Below, one piece after another: positions 16,806 to 24,247 of a stretch of DNA of 64,000 bases (position 1 is its first letter; every line of letters begins with the position of its first letter). The notes below the pieces were generated by a model. It was not told where the DNA came from. It was given only the letters and a program-made list of their open reading frames with translations, and did not search any database. This stretch comes from Chitinophagaceae bacterium (GTDB taxonomy: Bacteria; Bacteroidota; Bacteroidia; Chitinophagales; Chitinophagaceae). The DNA is taken from NCBI GenBank assembly GCA_019752295.1, contig JAIEMK010000050.1, forward strand, positions 78,569 through 142,568, written 5' to 3'. The position numbers were made by a program, and so were the translations under genes.

Positions 16806-18659
16806 TTAATTTACGGCAACAAAGTCGGGCTTTTTAACTAACTGGCTATTATATTTATAACGGAGTGCTGTGTTAAATACAATATTCCAGGGGTTCATAT
16901 TATTGAGCGTTTTAGGATAGTAGTAGGCGCGTAATTCCATTGTTCCAAAAACCAAGTTTTCGTTTCTTGTTCGGGCACCGCCACCAAATGCACTATAAAT
17001 CTGCCCTTTTGTAATATCCTGACCCTTCTCTCTCATATAACTAATATTGGTGAAGCCGAATGGGGCGAAATTGAATCCAAAAAATTTCCAGGTGTTATAA
17101 AAAACACATTCATAATTAAATGTAATTCTGGTGGAGGCTTTTAAAGTTCTATCGCCCAAATCGGGTAACCCGTAAATGCTTGAAATATACAATGGTTCGT
17201 TTAAACGAGTTCTGGCAAGCTGCGTAACACTGCCACTCATAAACTGTCTTGTCAACCACTTGCTATTTGTGATTTTCCTTAACCGGGTAAAATATTCGAC
17301 AGCAGTTAAAAAAGAAATGTCCTGAAATTCTTTATCATTAAAATAAGTACCTGTTCTGAAAATAAAATTCAGATAAGATTTTCTTCTGGTGAAGTAGTTG
17401 CGCTGGTAATCAAAACCCAGATAGGGTCTTGAAATATTATTGCGATTGGTCCAACCACTTATCAAGGATATCGAAAAACCTTCCGGTACGTCTTCATTTC
17501 TACCAAAACCATAAATATAATTGGTATGATAATAGTCTTGTTCGAAAACAGATACCGAAGCCAAAACGGAAGTGAGGTTTGAATAGTCGCTATTATAATT
17601 CAACTTATAAATATCGGGCATATCGTAGAAATGGCGATAAACACTTCTTAACGCTACAAGGTGTTTCAAACGTTTTTTAATTTGTTCCGATAAGCCTTTT
17701 CTGGCGCCTACATTGTATCCAACCCAGGCATCAAGTATGCGATATTGGTATTTAAAATCTGAATTGTATAAAGAATCACTGATATAATTGTTTTTGGTAA
17801 AGCGGATGGATGCTTCATAACTACCAGTCCATAAACTATACGGATTTACTAAAGGCAGGTCTGCTTTAAAATACCAGACGGTCTCTTCTTTTCTTCCCGA
17901 ATTAAATGCATTTTCAAAATTACTGAAGCCCATATTGATGCTCGCAAAACTTCCAAAAATATTTCTTTTTAGGAATTGCCCTCCAAATCCATAGTGTGGT
18001 GTTCTGTCAAGGTCGATTATGTTTTTAAATGCAATCCGATCACCGGTACCAGCTACGTTATCATCATTCACTTCAAAGTTGATGAGTTTTTCGCTTCCTA
18101 GGTCGGCACTTCCTCCAACAGGAAATACATCTTTGCACACAACAGTAACATCTACTTCATTCGGAAATTGGGCATTGTTTTTTATGCGAATTTGGGCGTC
18201 TTGCAAATAACTAATATCACGCAAATACCTTTCGTTATCTGCTACCAGAGCCGGATACAAAGTATCTCCTGCTGCAAAAAATAAATTTCGCCTGATTACT
18301 CTTTCTGCTGTGTTAGGGTGTAATTTATTACCAATATCGTTAAAGAAGTTTTGGATGCTGGAATGAGAAGTATCGTTTATGATTTCATTGAAGTTTAATT
18401 TCTGCACGACGATCTTATGAATGATCTTTCCTTTGAAGCGCATAAAACTTTCTTCATTTTTTTTTGCACCCTCTTCAGCCGAAGGTGGAATCTGTCCGCT
18501 TACCGATATGGTTTTACCGATCTTGCCCAATAACCCTTTTTTCTTTGCTAAAAAAAAAGTGTCGGCACCATCCTTCAACTGACATCCTGCTGTTAAAGGG
18601 CTTAACAGCATCAGGATCAGTATCGCTACTAAAGAGTATGTGATTGAACTTCGGAGCAT
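16806..18659 (-). CDS. BamA/TamA-like outer-membrane protein with POTRA-like region
   Basis: A 617-residue protein. The ATG at 18659 is preferred because it places a clean signal (about residues 1-24, ending LTAGC) at the N terminus. An ATG at 18689 or a TTG at 18698 would add 10-13 residues. About residues 70-185 resemble POTRA-type alpha/beta repeats (IHKIVVQKLNFNEII, AERVIRRNLFFAAGDTLYPAL, RYLRDISYLQDAQIRI). The remaining 400 residues show alternating aromatic strands of a 16-stranded surface-antigen barrel, with an unusual C-terminal VAVN end. LTAGC is also an acceptable lipobox. It could be a substrate-specific Omp85 member. The essential BamA is larger (several POTRAs), so this is not bamA. 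Confidence 0.7.
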   Translation of the reverse strand: MLRSSITYSLVAILILMLLSPLTAGCQLKDGADTFFLAKKKGLLGKIGKTISVSGQIPPSAEEGAKKNEESFMRFKGKIIHKIVVQKLNFNEIINDTSHSSIQNFFNDIGNKLHPNTAERVIRRNLFFAAGDTLYPALVADNERYLRDISYLQDAQIRIKNNAQFPNEVDVTVVCKDVFPVGGSADLGSEKLINFEVNDDNVAGTGDRIAFKNIIDLDRTPHYGFGGQFLKRNIFGSFASINMGFSNFENAFNSGRKEETVWYFKADLPLVNPYSLWTGSYEASIRFTKNNYISDSLYNSDFKYQYRILDAWVGYNVGARKGLSEQIKKRLKHLVALRSVYRHFYDMPDIYKLNYNSDYSNLTSVLASVSVFEQDYYHTNYIYGFGRNEDVPEGFSISLISGWTNRNNISRPYLGFDYQRNYFTRRKSYLNFIFRTGTYFNDKEFQDISFLTAVEYFTRLRKITNSKWLTRQFMSGSVTQLARTRLNEPLYISSIYGLPDLGDRTLKASTRITFNYECVFYNTWKFFGFNFAPFGFTNISYMREKGQDITKGQIYSAFGGGARTRNENLVFGTMELRAYYYPKTLNNMNPWNIVFNTALRYKYNSQLVKKPDFVAVN

Positions 18660-18832
18660 TCGAGGCAAATATAATGTTATGAGCGTCATCCACTTCAATA
18701 TTCAACAATCGCCCGGCCGTTTATGTATCAATATTGTTGATTTAAGCAGAAATAATTAAATTGATAAGAATTTCCGGCAAGCATCGGGTTAAAGATTTTC
18801 TAAAGTTTTCATTTTACACTAAAACTAATTTT

Positions 18833-19750
18833 ATGCAGGCTTCAAGAAGGCAGTTTATCAAAAAAACAGGAATCGTTTTAGCGGCGGGAGCACTCGTTCC
18901 GCGCGATATGTTTGCAGCCGGAAAAAATAATACCGTGCTGGGCTTACAGTTATATTCTGTAAGAGATGATATGAAAAAAGATCCTCTTGGCACCCTCAAA
19001 CAATTGGCTGCAATGGGATACAAAAATGTGGAGCATGCCAACTATGTGGATCGAAAATTTTATGGATATTCTGCAAAGGATTTTACAAAATTGCTATCTG
19101 ATCTGGGACTGAAAATGCCAAGCGGCCATACCGTTATGACCAAAACACATTGGGATGCCGCTAAAAAAGATTTTACGGATGAGTGGAAATATACAATTGA
19201 AGATGCCGCCGTTTGCGGACAAAAATATGTAGTCAGTCCTTGGTTAGATGAATCGCTTAGAAAAACTTATGATGGACTGCTAGCTTATATGGAAGTATTT
19301 AATAAATCGGGAGAATTGTGTAAGAAGTCCGGAATGAAATTTGGGTACCACAACCACAATTTTGAATTTAGTACCAAGCTGAATGGAGAGAAAGTTTTCG
19401 ACATTATGATCAAACATACCGACCCTTCTTTGGTAGCACAACAGTTGGATATCGGCAATATGTATGGAGTAGGAGGTAGGGCTTTGGAAATTGTTAAGAG
19501 CTATCCTGGACGTTTTGAATTGATGCACGTGAAAGACGAAATTGCTGCAACCAGAAAGGGTGAAATGAACGACGGTTATGAAAGTGCTGTTCTTGGTAAA
19601 GGAGTGGTTGGCGTAAAAGAAATCATTGATGAGGGTAGAAAGAGAGGTGGCACTACCCATTTTATTATTGAACAAGAATCTTATCAGGATATCACTCCAT
19701 TACAATCGGTAAAAGAAGATTTAGCGGTGATGAAAAACTGGGGATATTAA
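18833..19750 (+). CDS. Tat-exported sugar phosphate isomerase/epimerase-like TIM barrel
   Basis: A 305-residue protein. The ATG at 18833 is chosen because it starts the twin-arginine signal SRRQFIKKTGIVLAAGALVP directly; the frame is open further upstream but with no signal-like sequence. The mature part is an AP-endonuclease-2-type TIM barrel (LGLQLYSVRDDM, HNHNFEF, QLDIGNM, HVKDE, FIIEQESYQ) whose His, Asp and Glu residues match the metal ligands of xylose-isomerase-like epimerases. Tat-exported members in Bacteroidota are thought to act on sugar derivatives in the periplasm. The exact substrate is not known. Separate from its neighbours by strand. Confidence 0.85.
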   Translation: MQASRRQFIKKTGIVLAAGALVPRDMFAAGKNNTVLGLQLYSVRDDMKKDPLGTLKQLAAMGYKNVEHANYVDRKFYGYSAKDFTKLLSDLGLKMPSGHTVMTKTHWDAAKKDFTDEWKYTIEDAAVCGQKYVVSPWLDESLRKTYDGLLAYMEVFNKSGELCKKSGMKFGYHNHNFEFSTKLNGEKVFDIMIKHTDPSLVAQQLDIGNMYGVGGRALEIVKSYPGRFELMHVKDEIAATRKGEMNDGYESAVLGKGVVGVKEIIDEGRKRGGTTHFIIEQESYQDITPLQSVKEDLAVMKNWGY

Positions 19751-19751
19751 A

Positions 19752-20279
19752 TTATTGCAATAGTTTTTTAGCAAGAACAACAAACTCCAAGGGAACTTTT
19801 TGAATTCCAAATTTAGGTTCTGTTGGGAAGGCTCTTTTTTCGCCAGTTAATTGATAGCCTCTTCGCAGGTACCAAGCTATCAACTCTGAACGAACTGAAA
19901 TTACGGTCATTTCAATGCTATCAATTTGCTTATTAAGGGCAAACTGCTCAGAAGCTGTTAGTAATTTTTTGCCAATTCCATTGGCTTGTATATTGGGCTG
20001 AACCGTGAGCATACCTAGGTACATCGATTCTTTTTTATCGAGTAAGCTCACACAACCGATAATTTTTCCTGCTGTATCTATGGCTTTTAGAAAGTACTGC
20101 CCCGGCTGATGAAATTGTTTTAAAAGCTCTTCTTCAGTAATTCTAATGCCATCTAAAAGTTCGGCTTCGGTTGTCCAACCCTTCTTGGATGAATCGCCGC
20201 GATATGCACTATTAACGAGTTGTACAAGTTCAGTAATATCAGATGCCATAACAGTTGAAATGCTAATATTGCTATTCAT
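19752..20279 (-). CDS. GNAT-family N-acetyltransferase
   Basis: A 175-residue single-domain GNAT protein. The acetyl-CoA binding loop is visible as LTVQPNIQANGIGKKLL (about 94-110; Q-x-x-G-x-G type), followed by the typical ending WYLRRGYQLTGEKRAFP. It transfers an acetyl group from acetyl-CoA to an amine. The substrate is not identifiable. It is convergent with the TIM-barrel gene, and the two stop codons are only 1 bp apart, with no room for a terminator. Confidence 0.85.
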   Translation of the reverse strand: MNSNISISTVMASDITELVQLVNSAYRGDSSKKGWTTEAELLDGIRITEEELLKQFHQPGQYFLKAIDTAGKIIGCVSLLDKKESMYLGMLTVQPNIQANGIGKKLLTASEQFALNKQIDSIEMTVISVRSELIAWYLRRGYQLTGEKRAFPTEPKFGIQKVPLEFVVLAKKLLQ

Positions 20280-20346
20280 CGCATAAAGATATTTCGGAGA
20301 AAATTATTGAACAAAATTAGTTGTAATAACAGCGTTGTGCTTATAA

Positions 20347-21000
20347 TCACTCGCCGTAGTATCCGAAATCGGGCTTTGAATTTTTTAATTGGGTAAAGCT
20401 TTTCAGGGTACTACGAATTTTATATTTTTTGAACGCTACTGCAGCTTTTCCGCTATTACTTACACCATTAATGCCCGCCAAACCCTGTATCGTCCATTTA
20501 AAATTCTGCTTGTTCCTATAATGCCAGTTTTGTTGTGAAATTGGGCCTGTTGGAAAAATATAGGTATACCCATTTTTGATAGTATGGTAACTAAAATCGT
20601 CTTTGGTAACCGCATTGGCCCAAATTATTATTTTTTGCAGTGAGGATGCGTGCGCAGGATCGATTACATAATATTCCAACAAATCTGAATTTTCTTCTTT
20701 CACCGGTAACATTGGACATACATGATAATTCCATTCGTTGTGCAGGCTGCCGGATTCGTTTTTTAAGAAATAACTACTAAATACCCAAGCTTTATAATGC
20801 GGTATTCCCCAGTGCTGTAGTAGGATAGCAATTGCTTCAGCACGGTCTTCGCAGTTATGTATATCATTCCAAAGAAATAAAGGGCTTTTCTGAAAGAATT
20901 CGAAAATGCGATCTGCCACCAATTTCGATACAAAGAAGTCGGCTGCCACTTCATCTGCAAGCGTGGAATCAAAAAAAGTTTTGGAATTCTGTGCTGGCAT
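20347..21000 (-). CDS. Protein-glutaminase-like protein (Cys-His-Asp fold), putative
   Basis: A 217-residue protein with no signal peptide. It has the order of motifs of the protein glutamine deamidase (protein-glutaminase) fold: C50-E-D-R-A, placed after an N-terminal helical part, W90-N-Y-H93-V-x-P, and Y-V-I-D114-P. C50, H93 and D114 would be the catalytic triad. Known members deamidate protein-bound glutamine and are secreted or are toxin domains. Here the protein appears cytoplasmic or has an unrecognised export route. The last 60 residues are basic. It is monocistronic, next to the acyl-ACP desaturase but separated by a large repeat element. A different papain-like transglutaminase-fold activity is possible. 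Confidence 0.55.
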   Translation of the reverse strand: MPAQNSKTFFDSTLADEVAADFFVSKLVADRIFEFFQKSPLFLWNDIHNCEDRAEAIAILLQHWGIPHYKAWVFSSYFLKNESGSLHNEWNYHVCPMLPVKEENSDLLEYYVIDPAHASSLQKIIIWANAVTKDDFSYHTIKNGYTYIFPTGPISQQNWHYRNKQNFKWTIQGLAGINGVSNSGKAAVAFKKYKIRSTLKSFTQLKNSKPDFGYYGE

Positions 21001-21105
21001 ATGATAGGTGTATTAAAAAAATCCAAACATTAAAGCTGAAGTTTAAACAAACACTGTTGAAGAGTTTGAGAATGATTCCAAGAAATAATATCCGCGCGGC
21101 AGATT

Positions 21106-21345
21106 AGAAAAAAAGTCAAAAGCAGAAATTAGTTTCCCCTACAAACCACGGTTTGGAGGGGGCGCCGATCCCGAGCACTCGGGATCCGGCGGGGGTGGTT
21201 GATTCTCTTTGAGAATATTTTTCATCAGTTCAAGTTTTGCCCACCCCGCGGCACTGCGTGCGCACCCCTCCCAAACACGTTTGGGAGGGGAAATATTTTT
21301 ACTTTTACCTTTTATTCTTCTTCAATTTTGACTTTTGATTTTTTT
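21106..21345. repeat. Composite intergenic palindromic repeat element
   Basis: This fills the 377-bp gap between the glutaminase-like and desaturase genes. It is bounded by inverted TCAAAA tracts (left GTCAAAA at 21114-21120, right at 21320-21338 on the minus strand). Inside are four palindromes: CCCCTACAAACC/GGTTTGGAGGGG (21133-21161), GATCCCGAG/CTCGGGATC with a 2-base loop (21167-21186), ATTCTC/GAGAAT (21202-21216), and CCCCTCCCAAAC/GTTTGGGAGGGG with an AC loop (21265-21290). The middle is far more GC-rich than the surroundings. The right half repeats the element at 2046-2149. No gene is seen. Confidence 0.8.
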
Positions 21346-21377
21346 CTTTCCGCATCTTGTATAAAAAATGTGTCAGA

Positions 21378-22355
21378 TTATAAGATCCAATTGAAACGGT
21401 ATTCTAAAGGTGCTTTGATACCACTGCGTTCTGCTACTTTTCTAAAACGATCGGGTAGACCCATTAAGTAATCGCGCCCCTTCTCGGCTGCGCTATTCAG
21501 GCCACAAATATCGCCGATCTTCCACTCACGGATAAGCGATTCCATGATATTAGTATAATCCATGCTGGTATAAACTCCAATCCGTTGAGCTGCATCGCTG
21601 AAATGCGACCAGCTAGTACTGATCTTTTCGCCCTGCTGACGTAAAAAGTGTGCGGGCATTACAATTTTCTTGCGCATCATGTCTTCAAAAGCGAGCATCA
21701 TTTCGCTAGGATCCACTTCAAAGATTTTTGTTACGAAACTCTTGTATGCTTTTGCATGACGCATTTCGTCGGCTGCTATTACACCACAAATTTTAGAGAG
21801 TTGCTCGTTACCGTGTTTTTTGGCAAGAGTGGCTGTTCTGCGGTGCGATACATTGGTTGCGTGTTCCTGAAAAGAAGTGTACACAAAATTACGATAAGGG
21901 TCGGTTGCTGTTCCAATATCCATTCCATCAGCAATAAGGTGTTGGGTACTAATTTCCATCTGCCTCATATTTACCCTGCCTGATAAATAAATGTATTTAT
22001 TCAACAAATCGCCGTGACGATTTTCTTCTGCCGTCCACATCCTTACCCATTTGCTCCAGCCCTGTGGTTCGGTTTTGCTAATTCCATCTACTTCCATCAA
22101 CCAGCTTTCATAAGTAGGTAATGCTTCTTCTGTAATCATATCGCCTACTAGAATGGCCATATATTCGTATGGTAATTCTTTACACTGCTGTTGAATATCT
22201 TTTATCTGTTCCGTAAAATCGGTTTGGTTGCTCAATGGCAAAAAATCTGAAGGCTGCCAATTGGTATCAATGTCTTTTAAAAATTCTGCAATAACACTAT
22301 CAATCTTCTGTGCTAAAAAATGCATTACTTCTATCCGGGTGGGGTTCAATTTCAT
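21378..22355 (-). CDS. Acyl-ACP desaturase (soluble diiron)
   Basis: A 325-residue member of the plant stearoyl-ACP desaturase type (FA_desaturase_2). It introduces a cis double bond into acyl chains bound to acyl carrier protein, using O2 and ferredoxin, and thus sets membrane fluidity. Diiron ligands are visible in two pairs: E76/E77 and E110-E-N-R-H114-G-D, then F-Q-E164-H-A-T and D-E197-M-R-H200. The gene is preceded by two tandem copies of the conserved 83-bp promoter module, the second of which runs directly into its ATG. This suggests special control of desaturation. Soluble acyl-ACP desaturases are uncommon in bacteria but known in Bacteroidota and actinobacteria. Confidence 0.9.
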   Translation of the reverse strand: MKLNPTRIEVMHFLAQKIDSVIAEFLKDIDTNWQPSDFLPLSNQTDFTEQIKDIQQQCKELPYEYMAILVGDMITEEALPTYESWLMEVDGISKTEPQGWSKWVRMWTAEENRHGDLLNKYIYLSGRVNMRQMEISTQHLIADGMDIGTATDPYRNFVYTSFQEHATNVSHRRTATLAKKHGNEQLSKICGVIAADEMRHAKAYKSFVTKIFEVDPSEMMLAFEDMMRKKIVMPAHFLRQQGEKISTSWSHFSDAAQRIGVYTSMDYTNIMESLIREWKIGDICGLNSAAEKGRDYLMGLPDRFRKVAERSGIKAPLEYRFNWIL

Positions 22356-22438
22356 GTGTTTTTTATTTTATTTTGGCTACATGCAATTCACTAATGAACA
22401 TTTCAGTTGGCGACAAATTTTTGTTATGCTCATTTCAT
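22356..22438 (-). promoter_or_regulatory. Conserved 83-bp promoter/leader module, copy 1 (proximal, desaturase)
   Basis: Runs directly into the desaturase ATG. On the minus strand it starts ATGAAATGAGCATAAC. TTTG (22414-22417) is followed after 20 bp by TAGTGAATT (22385-22393), matching a Bacteroidota -33/-7 layout with a degenerate -7. It also contains the near-palindrome ACAAAAATTTGT. It is about 80-90% identical to the copies at 22439-22520 and 60720-60802 and more distantly related to 52331-52414. Confidence 0.75.
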
Positions 22439-22520
22439 GTGTTTTTTATTGATTTTGGCTACATGTAATTCGCTAACAAACATTTCAGTTGGTGTCAAAT
22501 TTTTGTTATGCTCATTTCAT
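22439..22520 (-). promoter_or_regulatory. Conserved promoter/leader module, copy 2 (distal tandem copy, desaturase)
   Basis: A tandem duplicate of the proximal copy with an 82-bp period. TTTG at 22496-22499 and TAGCGAATT at 22467-22475 are 20 bp apart. The copy ends in its own ATG AAA TGA at the junction (a two-codon frame), because the direct repeat ATGAAAT bounds each unit. This is the arrangement expected from recombination between flanking ATGAAAT repeats. Confidence 0.75.
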
Positions 22521-22688
22521 GCGCTTTATTTGGGATTGATTTCCAATCCTTTATTTGTGATTTAAGTTAAGTCTGGCGAAGGTAAGGTTTTCTGCCTGTC
22601 AATGGGTTTAGTTTGGAGATCTCATTTAAAAGCCATCGGGGTAAACAAACAAGCGTTTGTTTACCCCGATGGCAGGTGTTCTGATTGT
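22521..22688. other. Gene-free stretch between module and deacetylase
   Basis: Apart from the tandem promoter modules (22356-22520) and the long terminator hairpin (22632-22673), the 333-bp gap holds no open reading frame or RNA gene that I can support. Confidence 0.6.
22632..22673 (-). terminator. Strong intrinsic terminator of the polysaccharide deacetylase gene
   Basis: A perfect 19-bp inverted repeat (left arm GCCATCGGGGTAAACAAAC) with a 4-base AAGC loop, 15 bp beyond the stop codon. On the minus strand it is followed by TTTT. The stem is unusually long and perfect for a terminator. Confidence 0.85.
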
Positions 22689-23528
22689 TTATTTATTCTG
22701 AACAGTAGGATAGTGGTCGATGGTTTCAAACACATTCCTTTTGTCCTGCTTTAAAATAGATATGAATTTGCTCAAAGAATCCGCAAACTGCTTTTTCTCA
22801 AATAACCTGTCGTGCGAAAGAATTACGATCGTGTTTTGCTGATTGGTGGATCCGTCTTCAAATTTCTGATTCACTTTTTTCAGCATCTCTTCAACCGACT
22901 CTTTTGGCGCTTTCATTTTATTCTGCTGTCCCCATTCAATATCCCATCCAACGATCTTATAACCCAATGAATCGAGTTTAACAACCAGTGGATTATTTGC
23001 TTTTTGTCCATCAATCTTACCGTTTGAAGCCCATGTATTGTTACCCGGTAAGCGAATAATCTTCACCTGAATGTTGAGTTCCTTTTCGTTTTTTAAAAAA
23101 TCGTGCAATGCACTATCGGTCATTGAAGGAGAATAGAACTTGCTGTATTTATCGTTAAACCCGTGACTAAAGCTGTGATTTGCTAAAAGAAATTGAGGAT
23201 AATCGTTCCTGATACTATCGATAATCCTTTTTTTCCAAGGGCCCACTTTGTTAAAACCTACTCCAAAAAAAGTGGCTTTTATACCCTGCTCGCGGAACAC
23301 GGCTTTGCAGTTGATTGTTCCCGGAGGCTGAGGAGAATCGTCCCATGTTAAATAAATATACCTTTTCGAACTGTCTAATTTAATTGCTGACCCCGGCAAA
23401 GGCTTTGCAGGTGCCGCTTTGGTAGAATCGGTAGCTTTATTATTTGTGCCGGAATTTTTACAACTACTTGTTGTGGCCATAGCTAAAACGCCTAAACCAA
23501 CGCCAGCCATTATTTTCAATAGGTTCAT
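22689..23528 (-). CDS. Polysaccharide deacetylase-family lipoprotein (NodB fold)
   Basis: A 279-residue protein from the ATG at 23528, which begins a lipoprotein signal ending TSSC. A Thr/Lys/Ala linker leads to the NodB domain. Motif 1 appears as T-W-D-D-S-P (usually T-F-D-D-G-P) with both aspartates kept, and motif 2 as H-S-F-S-H in ANHSFSHGF, so base and zinc ligands are present. Motif 3-like IIRLPGNN follows. Family enzymes remove acetyl groups from chitin, peptidoglycan or other polysaccharides. As a lipoprotein it would act in the periplasm or at the outer membrane. The Gly-to-Ser change in motif 1 may alter specificity. Confidence 0.8.
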   Translation of the reverse strand: MNLLKIMAGVGLGVLAMATTSSCKNSGTNNKATDSTKAAPAKPLPGSAIKLDSSKRYIYLTWDDSPQPPGTINCKAVFREQGIKATFFGVGFNKVGPWKKRIIDSIRNDYPQFLLANHSFSHGFNDKYSKFYSPSMTDSALHDFLKNEKELNIQVKIIRLPGNNTWASNGKIDGQKANNPLVVKLDSLGYKIVGWDIEWGQQNKMKAPKESVEEMLKKVNQKFEDGSTNQQNTIVILSHDRLFEKKQFADSLSKFISILKQDKRNVFETIDHYPTVQNK

Positions 23529-23638
23529 ATAAATAGGATTAATAGATTTCAAAGATAGGGAGGGCTGAATTTGGTTGCCCTGTTATTTATCCTCATATGT
23601 GGAGGAAAGAAAAAAATAGTGAATTATTATCCACAAGC

Positions 23639-24247
23639 TCACCTAAAGCTTTCTGAAATGGTATAACAAACTTTGTCGTTGATCCGGTGAAAGATATCGC
23701 CATTTATTTTTCTGAGCTTGCGTACCCTGCGACTGGCGAGCAATACGCCTTCGTTGTCGAAATATTGGGGTTGAGAATAGTAAGTGAGAATAAAATATTT
23801 TTCGGAAGTAAAAGGCAGGCGAAAATGTACAGGATGAATTGAAATGTACACCAATGATTTTTTCTGTTCGTTCGAATAATAATCAAGCTGATTGATCCAG
23901 GTACATTTAATGGAACGCATTTTTTTGATCAGATCCATAATGGCTTCCGCGGGCATCTGATATTTTTTTAAACTGTCTTGTAAACGGGTTTCGTGGATTT
24001 CAAATTCATAAATATACTTGATCGAATCGGTCTTGATCTCGAGCGAAATATAATTAAAGGAATAATCATTAAAGCCCACAGAAAAAGCTTTTTGTTCGTA
24101 GCTTTTTTTAAAAGATGATTCAATTGCGGAAAGTGTTTTTTCATTTTCCCGATAGTAATTGGTAGTAAATGTTTTCACCGAAGTGCAGGAACAACAAGCA
24201 CTGATGATACCTAATAAAATCAGGATATGGTGAAACTTACTGTGCAT
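23639..24247 (-). CDS. Lipoprotein of unknown function
   Basis: A 202-residue protein from the ATG at 24247, which begins a lipoprotein-like signal (ILILLGIISACCSC). Its first bases overlap the end of the upstream papain-like gene by 11 bp, so the two are translationally coupled. The mature part is rich in Lys, Tyr and Phe with alternating strands (YISLEIKTDSIKYIYEFEIHE, KSLVYISIHPVHFRLPF, KYFILTYYSQPQYFD). No domain is recognised. Given the coupling, it may be an accessory or inhibitor of the partner protein, but this is inference. Confidence 0.65.
   Translation of the reverse strand: MHSKFHHILILLGIISACCSCTSVKTFTTNYYRENEKTLSAIESSFKKSYEQKAFSVGFNDYSFNYISLEIKTDSIKYIYEFEIHETRLQDSLKKYQMPAEAIMDLIKKMRSIKCTWINQLDYYSNEQKKSLVYISIHPVHFRLPFTSEKYFILTYYSQPQYFDNEGVLLASRRVRKLRKINGDIFHRINDKVCYTISESFR

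Noticed and set aside
21106..21345. Insertion sequence remnant
   Set aside because: No transposase fragment and no clear target duplication; the palindromic structure fits a REP-like element better.
22349..22520. Tandem 82/83-bp repeats as a possible CRISPR array
   Set aside because: Only two units, no short repeat/spacer alternation, no cas genes, and the units end at start codons.
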